From Lophius americanus (lineage: Eukaryota > Chordata > Actinopteri > Lophiiformes > Lophiidae), in NCBI GenBank assembly GCA_037951165.1, contig JBBDHG010000015.1:4874501-4938500 (forward strand): a DNA stretch of 64,000 bases, in the 5' to 3' direction. Shown here piece after piece: positions 36,476-48,579 of this stretch (the first letter of the stretch is position 1; every line of letters starts with the position of its first letter). Below the pieces are notes generated by a model, which did not search any database, was not told the origin of the DNA, and saw nothing but the letters and a program-made list of their open reading frames with translations. The position numbers were made by a program, and so were the translations under genes.

Positions 36476-37439
36476 ATTAAGTTTAGTGGACGTTGTATGT
36501 TTTGCAGTATTAAAGATAAAATAAAATAAAAATAGTTAGGCTAGAAACATGAATCAGTTTTGTCTAGTTTTGTATCATGGATAGATGAACATCTGCTGGT
36601 GTGTGTCTGTTTGCCATGAGGTTCATCTTTATTCTCACAAACTCTGCAGGGCTGTGTGGAGGTGTGGGCATGATTATTCATGCTTTATGGCATCAGTGCA
36701 ATGGAACAATCAGAAACAAAAAAAAGTGTTACCCGCGTCAATGACAGTTGGACCATGTTGTTTGTTTCTGAAGATGGCAATCCAGAAGATGGTCTGGATA
36801 CATTTACTTTCTTTTTTACACAAATCAGCCTATGGCTATACCATGGTGTGGCCTTCTCTGTGTCTAATTGGTTAGGCACGACAATGACGGTTCTCACGCT
36901 TCGTTTGTTTCACCATAGATTGGTGGCATGGCTCGACAATCGTTCACCCCTTCATTCATGGTCTCCTATCCCTGCTTACTGAGCAGGTAAGGACACGTCA
37001 GTCATTAGTATTAGCAAACCAACCATGGTTCTGACCCAGGCAAATATTCATTCTTAGTTCATTGATTCTTAGGCCGTGGTAGATCTTAGATCCAAGTTTT
37101 AGGATAATCAGACCTGAAGTCTGAAGAGTCACTTTACATATGTAAGTTACTTTATTTATTTATTGCTCATCTGACCTCCTGGCCTTGCAGAAAATGTTGG
37201 AGCAGGACCTGCAGAACATTATTGTGCACAAGAGCACTGACATCAATATTCAGGCCATCTAAAATCTACCATTATTACAGGCCCATCATAAACTTTGACC
37301 AGTATTCCCCTGCAGGCTCTGGACTGGATCTTTTCTCAGCAAGTCTCCAGGAGATCCAGGACCAACACATCGAGACAATCAAGAATTTACAATCACATTC
37401 ACACCTACAAGAATTTGTAATGTAGGAGGAGGGCGGAGA

Positions 37440-37770
37440 ACGTGGCAGGAAACCTTTTACATGTCGCTAGATGAATGTGATGTCTTTGACACGTGACCGG
37501 ATGTCTTTGATGTCTCTGTCATGAAACTTGATGACTTCAATCTATTTTTTACTTGAAACTCGATAGCTTTTATATATGTGACGTATATCTTGATACCTTT
37601 AATGTCTTTGATGTTATATAATGAGTTTTAAGTCCACGGAATTTAAGATGGTACCCCCAAAATGTCACTTAATGGTTTTGATGTCTTTGAAATGTGATTA
37701 TATGGGTTTGATGTCTCTGATATGTAACTTAATGGCTTTCATGTCTTTGACATATAACTTGATAACATAT
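37440..37770 (+). repeat. Degenerate minisatellite H (GATGTCTTTGA / AACTTGATGGCTTT), sense
   Basis: Repeated gatgtctttga, catgtaacttgatggcttt and tgtctctgtcatg words with about 40-base spacing. The reverse complement is the unit that fills 55.5-56.4 kb. Confidence 0.75.
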
Positions 37771-38089
37771 TGACAGTCAAAATCGCTGCCTTGCCACAGC
37801 TAGAGACAGACAGACAGATTGACTTCTCATACTAGATACACACTTAAAACGGTGGGGAAAACGTAGTAGGAAGAAAAACAAGTTTACTGAATAGTAGTTC
37901 ATATCTCAGAGTAAAATATAAATAAAATAAAATATAATACATCATATCAAAGCAACTGCCTTTGATTTCAGCTTGAATAATTTATTAGAAGTTGATTTCA
38001 CTATGAAATTAATCAACTCCTTTAGAAATATTCACAATTTAATTTCAAAACATATTTTATTTAACACAAAATCCTGTTTTAGCCTATAC

Positions 38090-38985
38090 ATGTTTTTTCT
38101 TTCTTTTTTTGAAAGCTGATAGATATTCTTTTCTAAGATTAGAACGGGTGGCAGATCCTTCAGTTATAAATCTCCTCTCGATTGGAACCAGGTTGGTTTG
38201 AGAGGCAGACACCCTCTCTCCTCATTTATGGCTAGATTGACACCATTCCTCATAGATAAATCCTAAAGTCAGGTTCTGGCTCAGATCGCACATGAACCGT
38301 CCCTTAGTATTGCTGCTGTAGGCCTAAAGTGCTGGGGAACTCCCATGATGCACTGCATTTTCTCTCCTTCTCTGTCTCTCTCCCTCTCCCTCCATGTTTT
38401 TATATCACATCACTGCATGCTCCTCTATCACACAGCTCATAGTTAGGGCGGACTCAAGGCTGGGTCTGGACCAGCCCTTAGTTGTGCTGCCGCAGGCTTA
38501 GACTGCCTCTATTTCAATATAATTTATTGCTACATTCATGCCCCATAAATGCACCATTGACTCTATTCCCTCCCCGGAGTCCTTGTTAGCGGGAGTCTTT
38601 GTGTTATATCGCCCGCAGGCTCCCAGGAATGGTGGTTGTTCTGGGTCCTGGTTCCTGGCTGTACCGAGCCCCGGTTCGTGGCCACATACTGCCGAAGCCC
38701 TGCTGAACGCCGTCTTGTACTGCTGTATCTAATAATCATATATCCAATAGTTAGTACAACTACTACTATTGTATATGTATATTGTAGTACTGTCACTGCT
38801 GTATGTGATGTAATACATAACCACATACCGTCATCATTACTAGAACTGTATACTACGTGTTTATTTTTGTTGATCTGTTCTGTAAACACAACATCTATTG
38901 CACGTCTGCCTGGAAGAGGGATCCCTCCTCCGTGTCTCCTGCTGAGGTTACTTCACTTCCTTCCCTGTAAAAATTTTTTTTAGGA
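38090..38985 (+). mobile_element. Decayed fish retroelement-like repeat, unclassified
   Basis: Ordered blocks I recognise from common fish repeats: gttctggctcagatcgcaca, cccatgatgcactgcatttt, cgcaggctcccaggaatggt, gctgtaccgagccccggttc, tgcctggaagagggatccct and cctgctgaggttacttc before ttccctgtaaaaa. No coding frame is intact. The class is uncertain (it may be a LINE or SINE 3' region). Confidence 0.45.
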
Positions 38986-39427
38986 AATGGTTAAATTCCC
39001 ATCTTTGCTGTTCGACTGATTGAGTTTACCAGTAGAAACGGATCAATGTGAGAAGTTGTATCTCTCCGAATCGGAGAAACAAATCATCTCACCACGGCCT
39101 CCAGATTTTATAGTTCTGGTAGGAAATACCTTTTTATATGAAATATAGCTGAGGCACATGCCGAGTCATAGTCTTAAGTTTCAGCATTAACTTGAATCTT
39201 AAACGATTGATTTCTCCAGGCATGCATTTTCCTGTGCCGCTAACAGCACTAGCATAACATTAGATGGAAAATATTTCTGTTCCATTTTATATTTTGTTAC
39301 AGGTTTCACCACCTGTGTGAACTTTTCACAGTAGAACCTTTTCCACCGCAAGACAACGGGAGACATATTTTTGGTTGCATCTATCTATTTCTCCTTCATG
39401 TTTTTACCTCTTTATGCTCAGCAAGGT

Positions 39428-39562
39428 TTGTGTGTGTGTGTGTGCTTGTGTGTGTCGTATGTAAGTGTGGGTGTGTGTGTGCGTGAATGTGTGTGCATGT
39501 GTACGTGTTTGTGTGTGTATATGTGTGCGTGTGTGTGTGTGTGTGTGTGTGCGTGTGTGTAT

Positions 39563-39614
<52 letters not shown>
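39428..39614. repeat. Compound (GT)n-(GA)n microsatellite
   Basis: About 140 bases of interrupted GT, then a pure GA run from about 39577. Confidence 0.95.
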
Positions 39615-39619
<5 letters not shown>

Positions 39620-39749
39620 AGAAGGGTTAAAGTCATCCCTGCTGCATTTCTGAGACCTTGTGTTCCACGATAGATTTCGTCATCCCCGACCCACGGGCCT
39701 GATTGAAGCAGCTCTCTCTATTTCCACACCTCTCTCTCGTTGTATCTCT

Positions 39750-39785
39750 CACATGGTGGTGGTGGTGATGGTGGTGGTGGGGGGG
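39750..39785. repeat. (GGT)n microsatellite
   Basis: catggtggtggtggtgatgg followed by tggtggtgggggg. Confidence 0.85.
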
Positions 39786-40024
39786 TTCAGACAGAGAGAG
39801 GGGCTTAACCTGGACGTGGAATGAATATTGGATGCCAGTGTGACAGATTACAGGGGTAATAGACACCCAGGCCAAATCCTCACAAGGCTTACAATCATAT
39901 TTTCAAATGGCTCAGGGTCGGCCGGAGGTCGGGCGTAGGTCGGCCGTCCTGGCCCGCGGTCAACAAGCTGAAATCACAAACCGACAAACAGCAGGTGCAA
40001 CTCTGCCAACTTTACGGGTTTTGT

Positions 40025-40480
40025 TTACGATGATCAGCCATAACATTATAACCACGAGAGGTGATGATAGAATAGTATTGATTATCTGGTTAACATGGTG
40101 TTTTGTCCTGAAGTTGATGTTGAAAGCAGGAAAAATGGTCAAGCGTGGAGATCTGAGCAACCCTTAAAAGGACCAGATTTTAACGGTTAGATGACTGGGT
40201 CAGATCATCATGAGAACTGCAGTTCCTGGTTGTTCCTGATCTGCAGCGGTTAGAACCTAAGTGACACTTAATGAGCTGGCCAAATGGGGAGTGGAGCGTG
40301 GAGGCCAGCCCATGTTGTCTGATCGCACAGAACAGCTGGCATTGATTGTCAATACTGGTTCGGATATAAAGGTCAACAAACCAATATTTACACCACAGAG
40401 CTGTTTAGCCCACAAAAAAGGGACCTTCACCATATTGATCAAGTTGTTTCAATGTAATGGCTGATAATTATATATATAAC
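40025..40480 (+). mobile_element. Tc1-like transposon relic with broken transposase N-terminus
   Basis: Begins with 'cagccataacattataacca', a terminal-repeat-like sequence common in fish Tc1-type elements. The frame from about 40136 reads MVKRGDLSNP, a stop, KDQILTV, then GQIIMRTAVPG. Later, LNELAKWGVERGGQPM and IVNTGSDIKVNKPIFTPQS read as decayed helix-turn-helix and linker segments. Stops and indels make it non-functional, and no DD(E/D) catalytic region remains. Confidence 0.65.
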
Positions 40481-41094
40481 TGACGTACCAAATATGCTCA
40501 GCAGCTTGAAATGAACGCAGACTAACAGCTCAGAGGGGCTCAGCAGATACAATGTGCTGTATTTGTGGCACCAGCGGGAGAAATCTCAAACAGCATTCCA
40601 ACACCTTAAGCACCACAGCGTGGACCACCTAGACCACTGAGGGGAGATTACACGACCAAACGACGTGTAAATGTCTTCACACTGAGTTCATCGCTCTCTC
40701 TGGCTGTGATTTAAAAGATTCATGAGCTCTAGGACAATAGTGGAGAGCGGCAGTCATTGTGTAGCCTCTGCGTATTCATCCCACATAAAACAATACTATA
40801 TTCCATTATCTGTTGTATTGTTCACTGGTGTGAAGACAAAACTCAGTACCTGCTTAGGAGATGGTTCATTTCTGGGAGTGAGGCATGTACCAACATTAAG
40901 AGCTGCAGACACGAGTTGTCTGATGGCTGATGGCAAAACCTTAACCCATTATTAATGGACTCAGGTCGGGAATTAATTACTATTATTTTTTTTGCAGTAA
41001 CTTACTATTTGCTGTGACTTGAGCAATTTGGATGATTTTTAAAGGATAGTATAGTATCTAACAATTTCTTTTTCTGTTTTTCATAAAAAAGGTC

Positions 41095-41690
41095 CTGCTA
41101 CTAAATAAAATATTAACCATTAAAGCAAAATGTGACTTAAACATTGGAGACCTCATAGAGTCGATTCACATGCACCAGATTTGGACCAATTGGACCAAAT
41201 GCTGGAGAATCCTTGGCCCGGAAACTTTTGGAGATGAAACTCCCTGTAGTGTCAGAAACATTCAAAGAAGGTTTCCTAAAAAACATTTTTTTCTTCTTCA
41301 AACAAATGCTATCTTGGTATACAACTTAGAAAAGATCCGTTAAATAGTTTTTTAGGTATATCCGGAAAACGGTGTTTTTGCACAGAAACGCTCCCCCTTG
41401 TGAGTATAATGTGAAATATTAGTAAATTAGTAAATATTAGTAAAATATGAGATATACAAGAGAGTTCTACTAGAGTTGATTCATATACACCAAATCAAGA
41501 CTTAATTGGATCAGCGGTTCAGAAATTATGGCCTGAAAATGTTTGGAGATTAAGTCCAACTAGTGTCAGAATTATATAACTGATCTTTCACCAAATCAAC
41601 TCAGTTCTTCCTCTGTCCATGAGGGAGTAAAATTTGAAAGTGATTCATTGAATTACTGCTGGATGTGACTCGGTGATGATGATTCCATGA
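41095..41690 (+). repeat. Dispersed repeat family A, copy 3 (internally repeated)
   Basis: The block 'gattcacatgcaccagatttgg ... gagatgaaactccctgtagtgtcagaaa' at 41160-41260 is repeated as 'gattcatatacaccaaatcaag ... gagattaagtccaactagtgtcagaat' at 41477-41575. A ttcttcctctgtccatgagg tail follows. Confidence 0.6.
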
Positions 41691-42278
41691 TATCCTCGAC
41701 TCTTCAGGGTTGTAAATAGTTGAAAACCTAACAAATAAATAAATTTGATTTCATATCCATTAACTGAAAATAACAATTCATGCAAATTGCACTTAAATCC
41801 AAATGATCAGAATCAAATGATCAAATTATTCATTGGGTTTGGTAAGTTTTCTATTTTTCATTGAGGACCACCACACAACGCCACAGGAAGTATTTTCCAT
41901 GACCATAAACTTGTATAACTCCTCCCCCTTCTGCAGGAAAGACAGCTGAAGAATTGTATTAAACATTCCAGTTCATTGTCTTTCGTTAATCAGCAGCAAC
42001 TAAGCTTCTTACAGGAAAAGGAAGGAAAGTAGCAGGTACTTTCACCATTATGTGCCAAACCATGTTATAAGATAAAAAAACAACAATTTTGAAGCTAAAA
42101 CAGCCACTCAATGACGCAAACCAAATATAAGAGCTAGAATTACTAAATCATTTTTAAAAAATCTGTGCAAATCTCAACTAAGGGGCAAAACCCATATCTC
42201 TTTACCTACTCTTAATCATTGTTTCATTCCCTGTTCCTCTCCAGTAGAAAACACCGTAGGAACAAGCCAGGTGTTACC

Positions 42279-43630
42279 TCTTTGAAACCTTTCAGTTCGG
42301 TTTCCTCTCTGCCCACAGCACACAAACAGATCTGCTTAGAGTCACAATGGCCTAGCAATGGCAGGAGATGCTGGTTCACCTTCCCTCCTGATTCTCCTTG
42401 ATTTGTCTGCTGCCTTCGACACTGTGGACCTACAGCGCCTACAGGACACCATTGGACTCACTGCCACCACCCTAACTGGCTTCAATCCTACTTCACCGAC
42501 AGAACAGAATATATTTCCCTTGGAAGTGCAAGGTCCAGGACACACACTGTCACCTGTGGGGTCCCCAGGAATCAGTCCTTGGCCACATTCTCTTCATTCT
42601 GTGCAGCACTTTGTCATCAGTCTTTATGGACTCTCATTCTATGCTATGCTGATGACATGCAAATCTACATCAAAACTAAAACATGTTCCTCCGCAGCTTC
42701 TCCATCCTCATCGCCATCCTCATCTCCCCTGTCAACTCTCTGCGCTTGTCTGGAGGAGATAAATGTGTAGATGAAAAAAAACTTTCACCAAAACCAAAGC
42801 AATTTTAGTTGGCACCCCACATCAGACCCAGTCTTCCTCCATAACCAGTATTACCTTCTCTGGTCACGAGATTCCCCTCTCTTCATCCGTCACCAACCTC
42901 AACGTAAGATTTGACCCTCAACTCACTTCTGAATCCCACATCAAACACATCTGCAAGATCTCATTTCACCATCTCAGAAATATTTCCAAACTCCGTTCTT
43001 CACTCACCTTGAGTGACCCTGAAAAGCTGGTCCACGTGTTTGTCTCCTCCAGACTGGATTACTGTAACGCACTTCTCATCGGGATCCCTGATAAAAGTCT
43101 TCAAAGACTTCAGTATGTTCAAAACAGTGCTGCCAGGATCCTGATGAGAGTTCGTAAACACGAACACATCACCCACGTTCTTCATTCCCTTCATTGGCTT
43201 CCCATCTCCACCAGGATTGATTATAAGATCTCTCTCCTCACTCACCAGTGTATCCATGGTAACGCACCCCCCTACCTGAAAGAACTACTCACCCCACTGA
43301 CCTCAACACCATCCCTCTTTTCTACCCACTCATACCGCCTCCTCCTTCCCCGGACTAAGCTCAGCACCATGGGAGATCGGGCCTTCTGTTCTGTTGCCCC
43401 TCGTCTGTGGAATGCCCTCCCTGACCATCTGAGGGCTCCACAGACGACTCAGACATTTAAAAAAGGACTTAAAACTTTCCTTTTTAGCAGAAACTTTAAC
43501 TTTATTAACATTGCTGCTTTTTGGTCATATTTTTATATTTTAAGTAATATTATATTTCTTATTGATGCTTTTATCTGCTTTTTCCTTGTAGCACTTTGAG
43601 ATTTGATCCAAATGTAAAGTGCATTAAATG
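42279..43630 (+). mobile_element. L2-clade LINE, 5'-truncated copy with broken RT and open C-terminal frame
   Basis: Starts inside the reverse transcriptase: LFETFQFGFLSAHSTQTDLL, then [15 protein letters not shown] (RT motif A, FD), a degenerate VTCGVP (motif B) and, after a frameshift, CYADDMQIYIKTK (motif C, YADD). From 42775 to 43599 the frame is open for about 274 codons: KAILVGTPHQTQSSS, LVHVFVSSRLDYCNALLIG, LQYVQNSAARILMR, LHSLHWLPISTRIDYKISLL and GDRAFCSVAPRLWNALPDHL. The 3' UTR (agcactttgagatttgatcc) and an ATT tail complete it. Frameshifts in the RT make it dead. The same subfamily occurs at 20.8 and 49.5 kb. Confidence 0.92.
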
Positions 43631-43648
43631 CATTATTATTATTATTAA
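43631..43648. repeat. (ATT)n tail of the L2 copy
   Basis: A short ATT run directly behind the L2 3' UTR. Confidence 0.8.
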
Positions 43649-43934
43649 GGCACAGGAGCTCCAGAAGTTCAGGAAGAATTCCTGCAGATTTCTCCACTAA
43701 TGTCCGAGTTATTGGCAGCCTCTAAATCTATGGACAACTCACACTCTCGGAGTATCGATTCGTATAGATTCATAAAGATGTTAAATCTTTTATGACTCAT
43801 ATTATGTAATTTACTGTTCCTCCCCAGTAAACAGAGATAGTTCCTGTTCCTCTCCCAGCCACCATCTGCCCCTGCTTCCCCTCACCCCCAAATGGAACAT
43901 CAAAGGAACAAAGGCATAAACCAAAATGGACAAG

Positions 43935-44065
43935 CCGAAAACCTGTACCTCTGGGTAAAATTGCACGCAAATTCATCAATGGGTTTACTTCTGTAATCTT
44001 GTTCACAGCCAGACGGACAGGCACACAGACAAAACATAACCTCTTCCCCTGGCGGAGGTAAAAAT
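43935..44065 (-). repeat. Dispersed repeat family F, copy 2 (inverted)
   Basis: The reverse complement reads cctccgccaggggaagaggt, tatgttttgtctgtgtgcct, tgaacaagattacagaagta and acccagaggtacaggttttc, matching 36305-36475. Confidence 0.65.
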
Positions 44066-45299
44066 CGAAAGTGAAAGGACAAAAATGTGCTTAGTGAGAC
44101 ACACGGGGTGGTGAGGGGGGTCCAAACTGTCCCAAAAGAAAATAACCAGAAGAATTGAGGAACAGCTAAAGCAGATGAACTAGACGATCAGAGTTTTAAA
44201 GTTTATCTATATGGGTATAATTAAAAACTTATTTTTAATCTTTTTTCTCATTTGATTGAAGTTACTGGGATTTTTTTTTTTATAACCATCTGGCAGCTGT
44301 AAACGTTTGCAGCTCTCGCTGAGACCACTTTGATCTCCATACTGAAGATTCAACACAATAATGAATTATCTGTGATGAATATTTAAAGTTCAGCCTGTAG
44401 ACGTTCCACAGCATTAAAATGAAGAAGAAGAAGTGCGTTTCACTTCAAATCCAAGCCTAATCCTTCCAATGCACATAGCAAAAACAGAGCATTATTAATT
44501 CATGAGCAACTTAAAAAAAACTTTAAAAACTTGTGTGAGTGGATGATAAATATGACTCAGGGTTTCTGACTTCACGGGCCGATCCAGTTCTTTATATTTT
44601 CCCCTTTTTTTTTAATTTCACAATCATATTTTAATCAACCATGGCGTTGTTCAGAACAGATCAGGTTCGGACGTTCCATATTTCCTGCGTTATTCATTTT
44701 TTATTTAGATGACATTTTTTGTTGTGAGTCGATACACCAGGATTTAATCCAACCTCATCCAATCTCTCAATCAAGGCTGGATTTTTACCACGCATCAAGA
44801 CGTGAACAGAGGGGTAGCCTGTAGCCATTGTCGCAAATTTTCTCTTTGCTAAGAGGATCCCCCAGGAGGTGACATCATGAAGCCGAGGCTACATCTCACT
44901 CTCACTGTCGCTCCTTCCCCCATCTGCGGGTATTTTTAACGGCGTAATAACTCTACATATCCGCCGTGGAAGCCCTCCAGAGAGATATGGATCTCTGTCA
45001 CCTTGACCTACGAAGAGGCTAACTCCTGAATAGGGAGCAGCCAAGCTTCATCCCCATGGAGACAAATCCCGACCTGCTGCAAATGCAGGTACCTTTACAA
45101 ATTGGTGCTGGAGGATTCTGATGCCTGAGGGGGGAAATTACAGAAAACAGAGGAATGCTTGAGCTATAAAAATTTACCAACCACATCCCAACATGTACAA
45201 TATATATTTTTTTGCAACATGGTGGGTGAAAAATACACACTATTTTTTTGGACAATGAAGAATCCATGAGGGTGAACTATCCTATCCTTTATTTGTAGC

Positions 45300-45470
45300 C
45301 TTTATTTATCACATACAGTTAATAGATACAACACATCAATGTAAAAATTAGCTCATTGCATTTCACCCATCATTGAGGAGCAGGGAGCAGCCCTGGGAGA
45401 ATATTGGGGTTCAGGGTTTTGCTCAATAACCCTACAACAGGTAGACTGAAATGCATGGGGTTAAATGCAC
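45300..45470 (-). mobile_element. tRNA-derived SINE, antisense, 5'-truncated
   Basis: Plus-strand blocks tcattgcatttcacccatca, ttgaggagcagggagcagcc, tattggggttcagggttttg and accctacaacaggtagactg match the antisense SINE at 35.2 kb. The tRNA head is missing. Confidence 0.65.
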
Positions 45471-45474
45471 GTAT

Positions 45475-45590
45475 AAAGACCTTTGGTTTTGACATATATC
45501 CAGAATCTTATCAAAATCTAGAATTATGAAAGGTAAAAAATAGGCAACACTAGATAGAAGCCTGGTTTTGGGTCTTCGGTCAAGAGGGTA
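45475..45590 (+). repeat. Dispersed repeat family B, 3' fragment
   Basis: ttttgacatatatccagaat, tagataga agcctggttttggg (as tagatagaagcctgg) and surrounding words match 23155-23235. Confidence 0.4.
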
Positions 45591-47044
45591 TTTCCCACGT
45601 GAGTAAAGCCCATGACATTTTTCATGTCATAAATGGTCTCTTTAGTGTACTTATTTTTAGGTTTTTGGACACAATTGAACTTTTGTGACATTTTCTAGTT
45701 TTATGTTTGAATTCAATATTCAAAAATACTTTCCTCCTTTAATGTTTTGAATGCCAGTGGCATCCCATCGGCCCGCAAGAAATGTGACCCGTTGGGGGTT
45801 CGGTATTTCACGCGTGCAGTTGTACATTGCAAGCAAAGTTGGCCTCACCATAACCTCTCAACAGTTTCAAGAGTTGGGTCTTCATGTTTCCTTTGACAGC
45901 GAGGATTCATTCTCCCTTTCTTTTTCTAATGCTTAACAGTAAGTGCATTCCTCAATTTGCTAAAACATAAAACTAATTTTCCAGAAAAAAACATTGTCAT
46001 CATCTTGTTCTTGTTGGTTTTCAAAGTGAGACATTTCTTCGCTGTCTTCCTGCCAACCTAAAAATGTTTAAAGTTCACTCTAGTGCCAGTGCTCAGTATG
46101 TACGTTAACAAACAAACATGGGAACACGACAGGGAAGAGCCCCGCCCATTACCGAGATATAAAGGACAATTTCCAAACTGACGCTAAAGAAAAAAGAAGA
46201 AAAAGACATTTTCTTTGGGTCCGCAAATGGCTCTCCCGAGTTTTAGACCAGTTCCCCATCACACAGTTTTTGCCCTGAAAGCTTTTCTACAGTAAGTGCC
46301 ATCACATTTCACTCAAGGCAATTCCTTCTCAATCACACCCCTGTCATCAGTCTTCAGCCTTCATTAGCGGCTCCGCAGACAGAATGAGAACATGGAGGAT
46401 CTATTCCCGTTAATGAGCACTTCTGTGACTCGGTCAGCAGTGGCCAGAGCTGAGGGTAAATTAAGTGTCTTCTAATTATATAAGGGTCTGTGGGGGGAGA
46501 TTGTTGAGGCAAGTGTGTGAGATATGACAAACAAATGCAATCCAACCGTCATCTCCTAGATTGATGAGGTCCTTGATTTCTTCTCTCCAGCCTTCAGGGG
46601 CTCCAACTGGTGCAAAGACCCAAGTGTAAACCCAGTAATTATCATTTCCCTCTCTAATGAATTGTTTGCTTGAAGGTTGGCTATGGTCCCCAGCTCAACG
46701 GCCGAGTGACTTGAGTTTGAACTTGGGTCCCACTTTGGTCTCGACAGATGGGAGACTCATACGCATTAGGAAATGTTTAACACACACATAATGGAAGTAA
46801 TACCTTCCTTCTTTCTAACTTGTCATACCATCCCACAGGTAACTAATAGCAGCAGTAGAACCGCCACACCTGCACCTACTTTGAGTCCGACAAAGAATGC
46901 ATTGACAAATAGATGAATGTGATGAATGACGCTTGATTGATAACGTCGTGACTGGATAATGTCAAAGGTGAAGTTAGCATGTTTAACTCCATTTATTGAT
47001 TTACCAAAATACCTTGTAGGTGGCTTATTAAAGTACCAACATAT

Positions 47045-47650
47045 ATCAGATAGTTGAACTTAAACACATTTATGATTAGAAACTGTTTTACAGAAATAGG
47101 TTTACAGAATATATATATATTTTTTAGGGTAATTTACCACAATGTTCTTGTACGTGGTCAAGATTTGTTTTATAGTGAAATTTTGGCAACCACACCCGCT
47201 GGTATTTTGAACTTAACAATAATGTACAATAATATCATAAATTATACACATGTTCACTGTTTTTTGACTAAAATACACTGTAATTAGATTTACTTTATAT
47301 ATATCTTTTATATTGGGCTAGCTTAAACAGGTTTTCTGTATATCTCTGGATCTTACAATAGTCTACCATGAACAGGTTTATATTATATCTGTTGTAATTA
47401 TAATACTACCTAATAATACTAATAATACCGTAAACAGATTTATAGAATAAACAGGTTTACAGTATACATGTTGTTTTTACAATAGGCTTATGTAATCTTA
47501 AAGAGGTTTACAGTGTAGCTGTTGTTTCGTAGTAATTTACCATAATTGCCTGTACATAGCCCCCATAGTTTTATGATGAAATTCTAGCAACCACAGTTGC
47601 CCGTATTATACTGTGAATTATACTGCTTCCATTTTACAGTGTGGGCATTT
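47045..47650. repeat. Dispersed repeat family G, longest copy
   Basis: Repeated aaacaggtttacagtat, taatttaccacaatgttctt, gaaattttggcaaccacacc, aatttaccataattgcctgt, tctagcaaccacagttgccc and ttttacagtgtggg. Internal repetition shows at least two units in tandem. Confidence 0.6.
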
Positions 47651-48344
47651 TATAGCATCACATAATGGACACAGGAAGTGAAAGAGGAATCATTTGCGCC
47701 TTATTGATCAGTCATGACCACTAACAAGACGGGTTTCCACGCCACAGTAGGTGCAGCAAGACAGGTCCCATTTAAAGCTGCTGGCAGCTATAATACTTTA
47801 TTTATTTTTTAATGTTTGAGCTTTTAAGAGATGATTAAAATCAATATTGTGGAAAACCCTATCCGGCAGAGTATCGATATGAAACCGAGCAGAGTCTGGT
47901 TGAGATTCAGCGGCGTGCCTCTCTGTCAGATCACTGAAAGTCTGTTTAGTCATTCATCTGGGAGCCTCTGGTCTTTTTATTCTTTCTCTGTCTGCTTCCC
48001 CCCCGCTCTCTCTTTTTTACCACTGAATCTAAGAAAATGATTGGCAGACGACTCCTGGGAAAAAGAGCTGGGGCCTTTTCCTTTCTCCAAGCGGAGGATC
48101 ATGACACTCAAGCACACTGACAGGCACACATACACACAGACATAAACCCAAACACACCCACTCATTTTAAAGGCAAGTCACACGGAGGTCTTTAGAAAAA
48201 TATGGGCAAACACACACACATGGACTTGGAAATATTCAACTGATCTTTGACAGAGTATTCAAATTACAAAATTAATGAAAGTCTAAACAAGGACAGACTT
48301 ATTGGATTTCTTTTTAATAATAGTTTAAAAACCTCATCTGATCA

Positions 48345-48505
48345 GGGACGAGTTCTTAGATTATATTCTGTTAATAATGTATACTTTATCACAGTCATAG
48401 AATGATAACATTGTGAGATTAGCTTTCTGCATTTCAACCATCAACACACCTGGGGAGCAAACTGAGGTTTTCCAAGGACCCTACAACAAGTAGACTTAAA
48501 TAGTG
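48345..48505 (-). mobile_element. tRNA-derived SINE, antisense, 5'-truncated
   Basis: ctgcatttcaaccatcaaca, cacctggggagcaaactgag and accctacaacaagtagactt match the SINE fragments at 35.3 and 45.4 kb. Confidence 0.6.
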
Positions 48506-48579
48506 CTGATGTTCTTCTGACTGGTTTATGAACAGCTTAATTCTAACCCTCCACAACCCAATCTCATCAGTTGGACATT

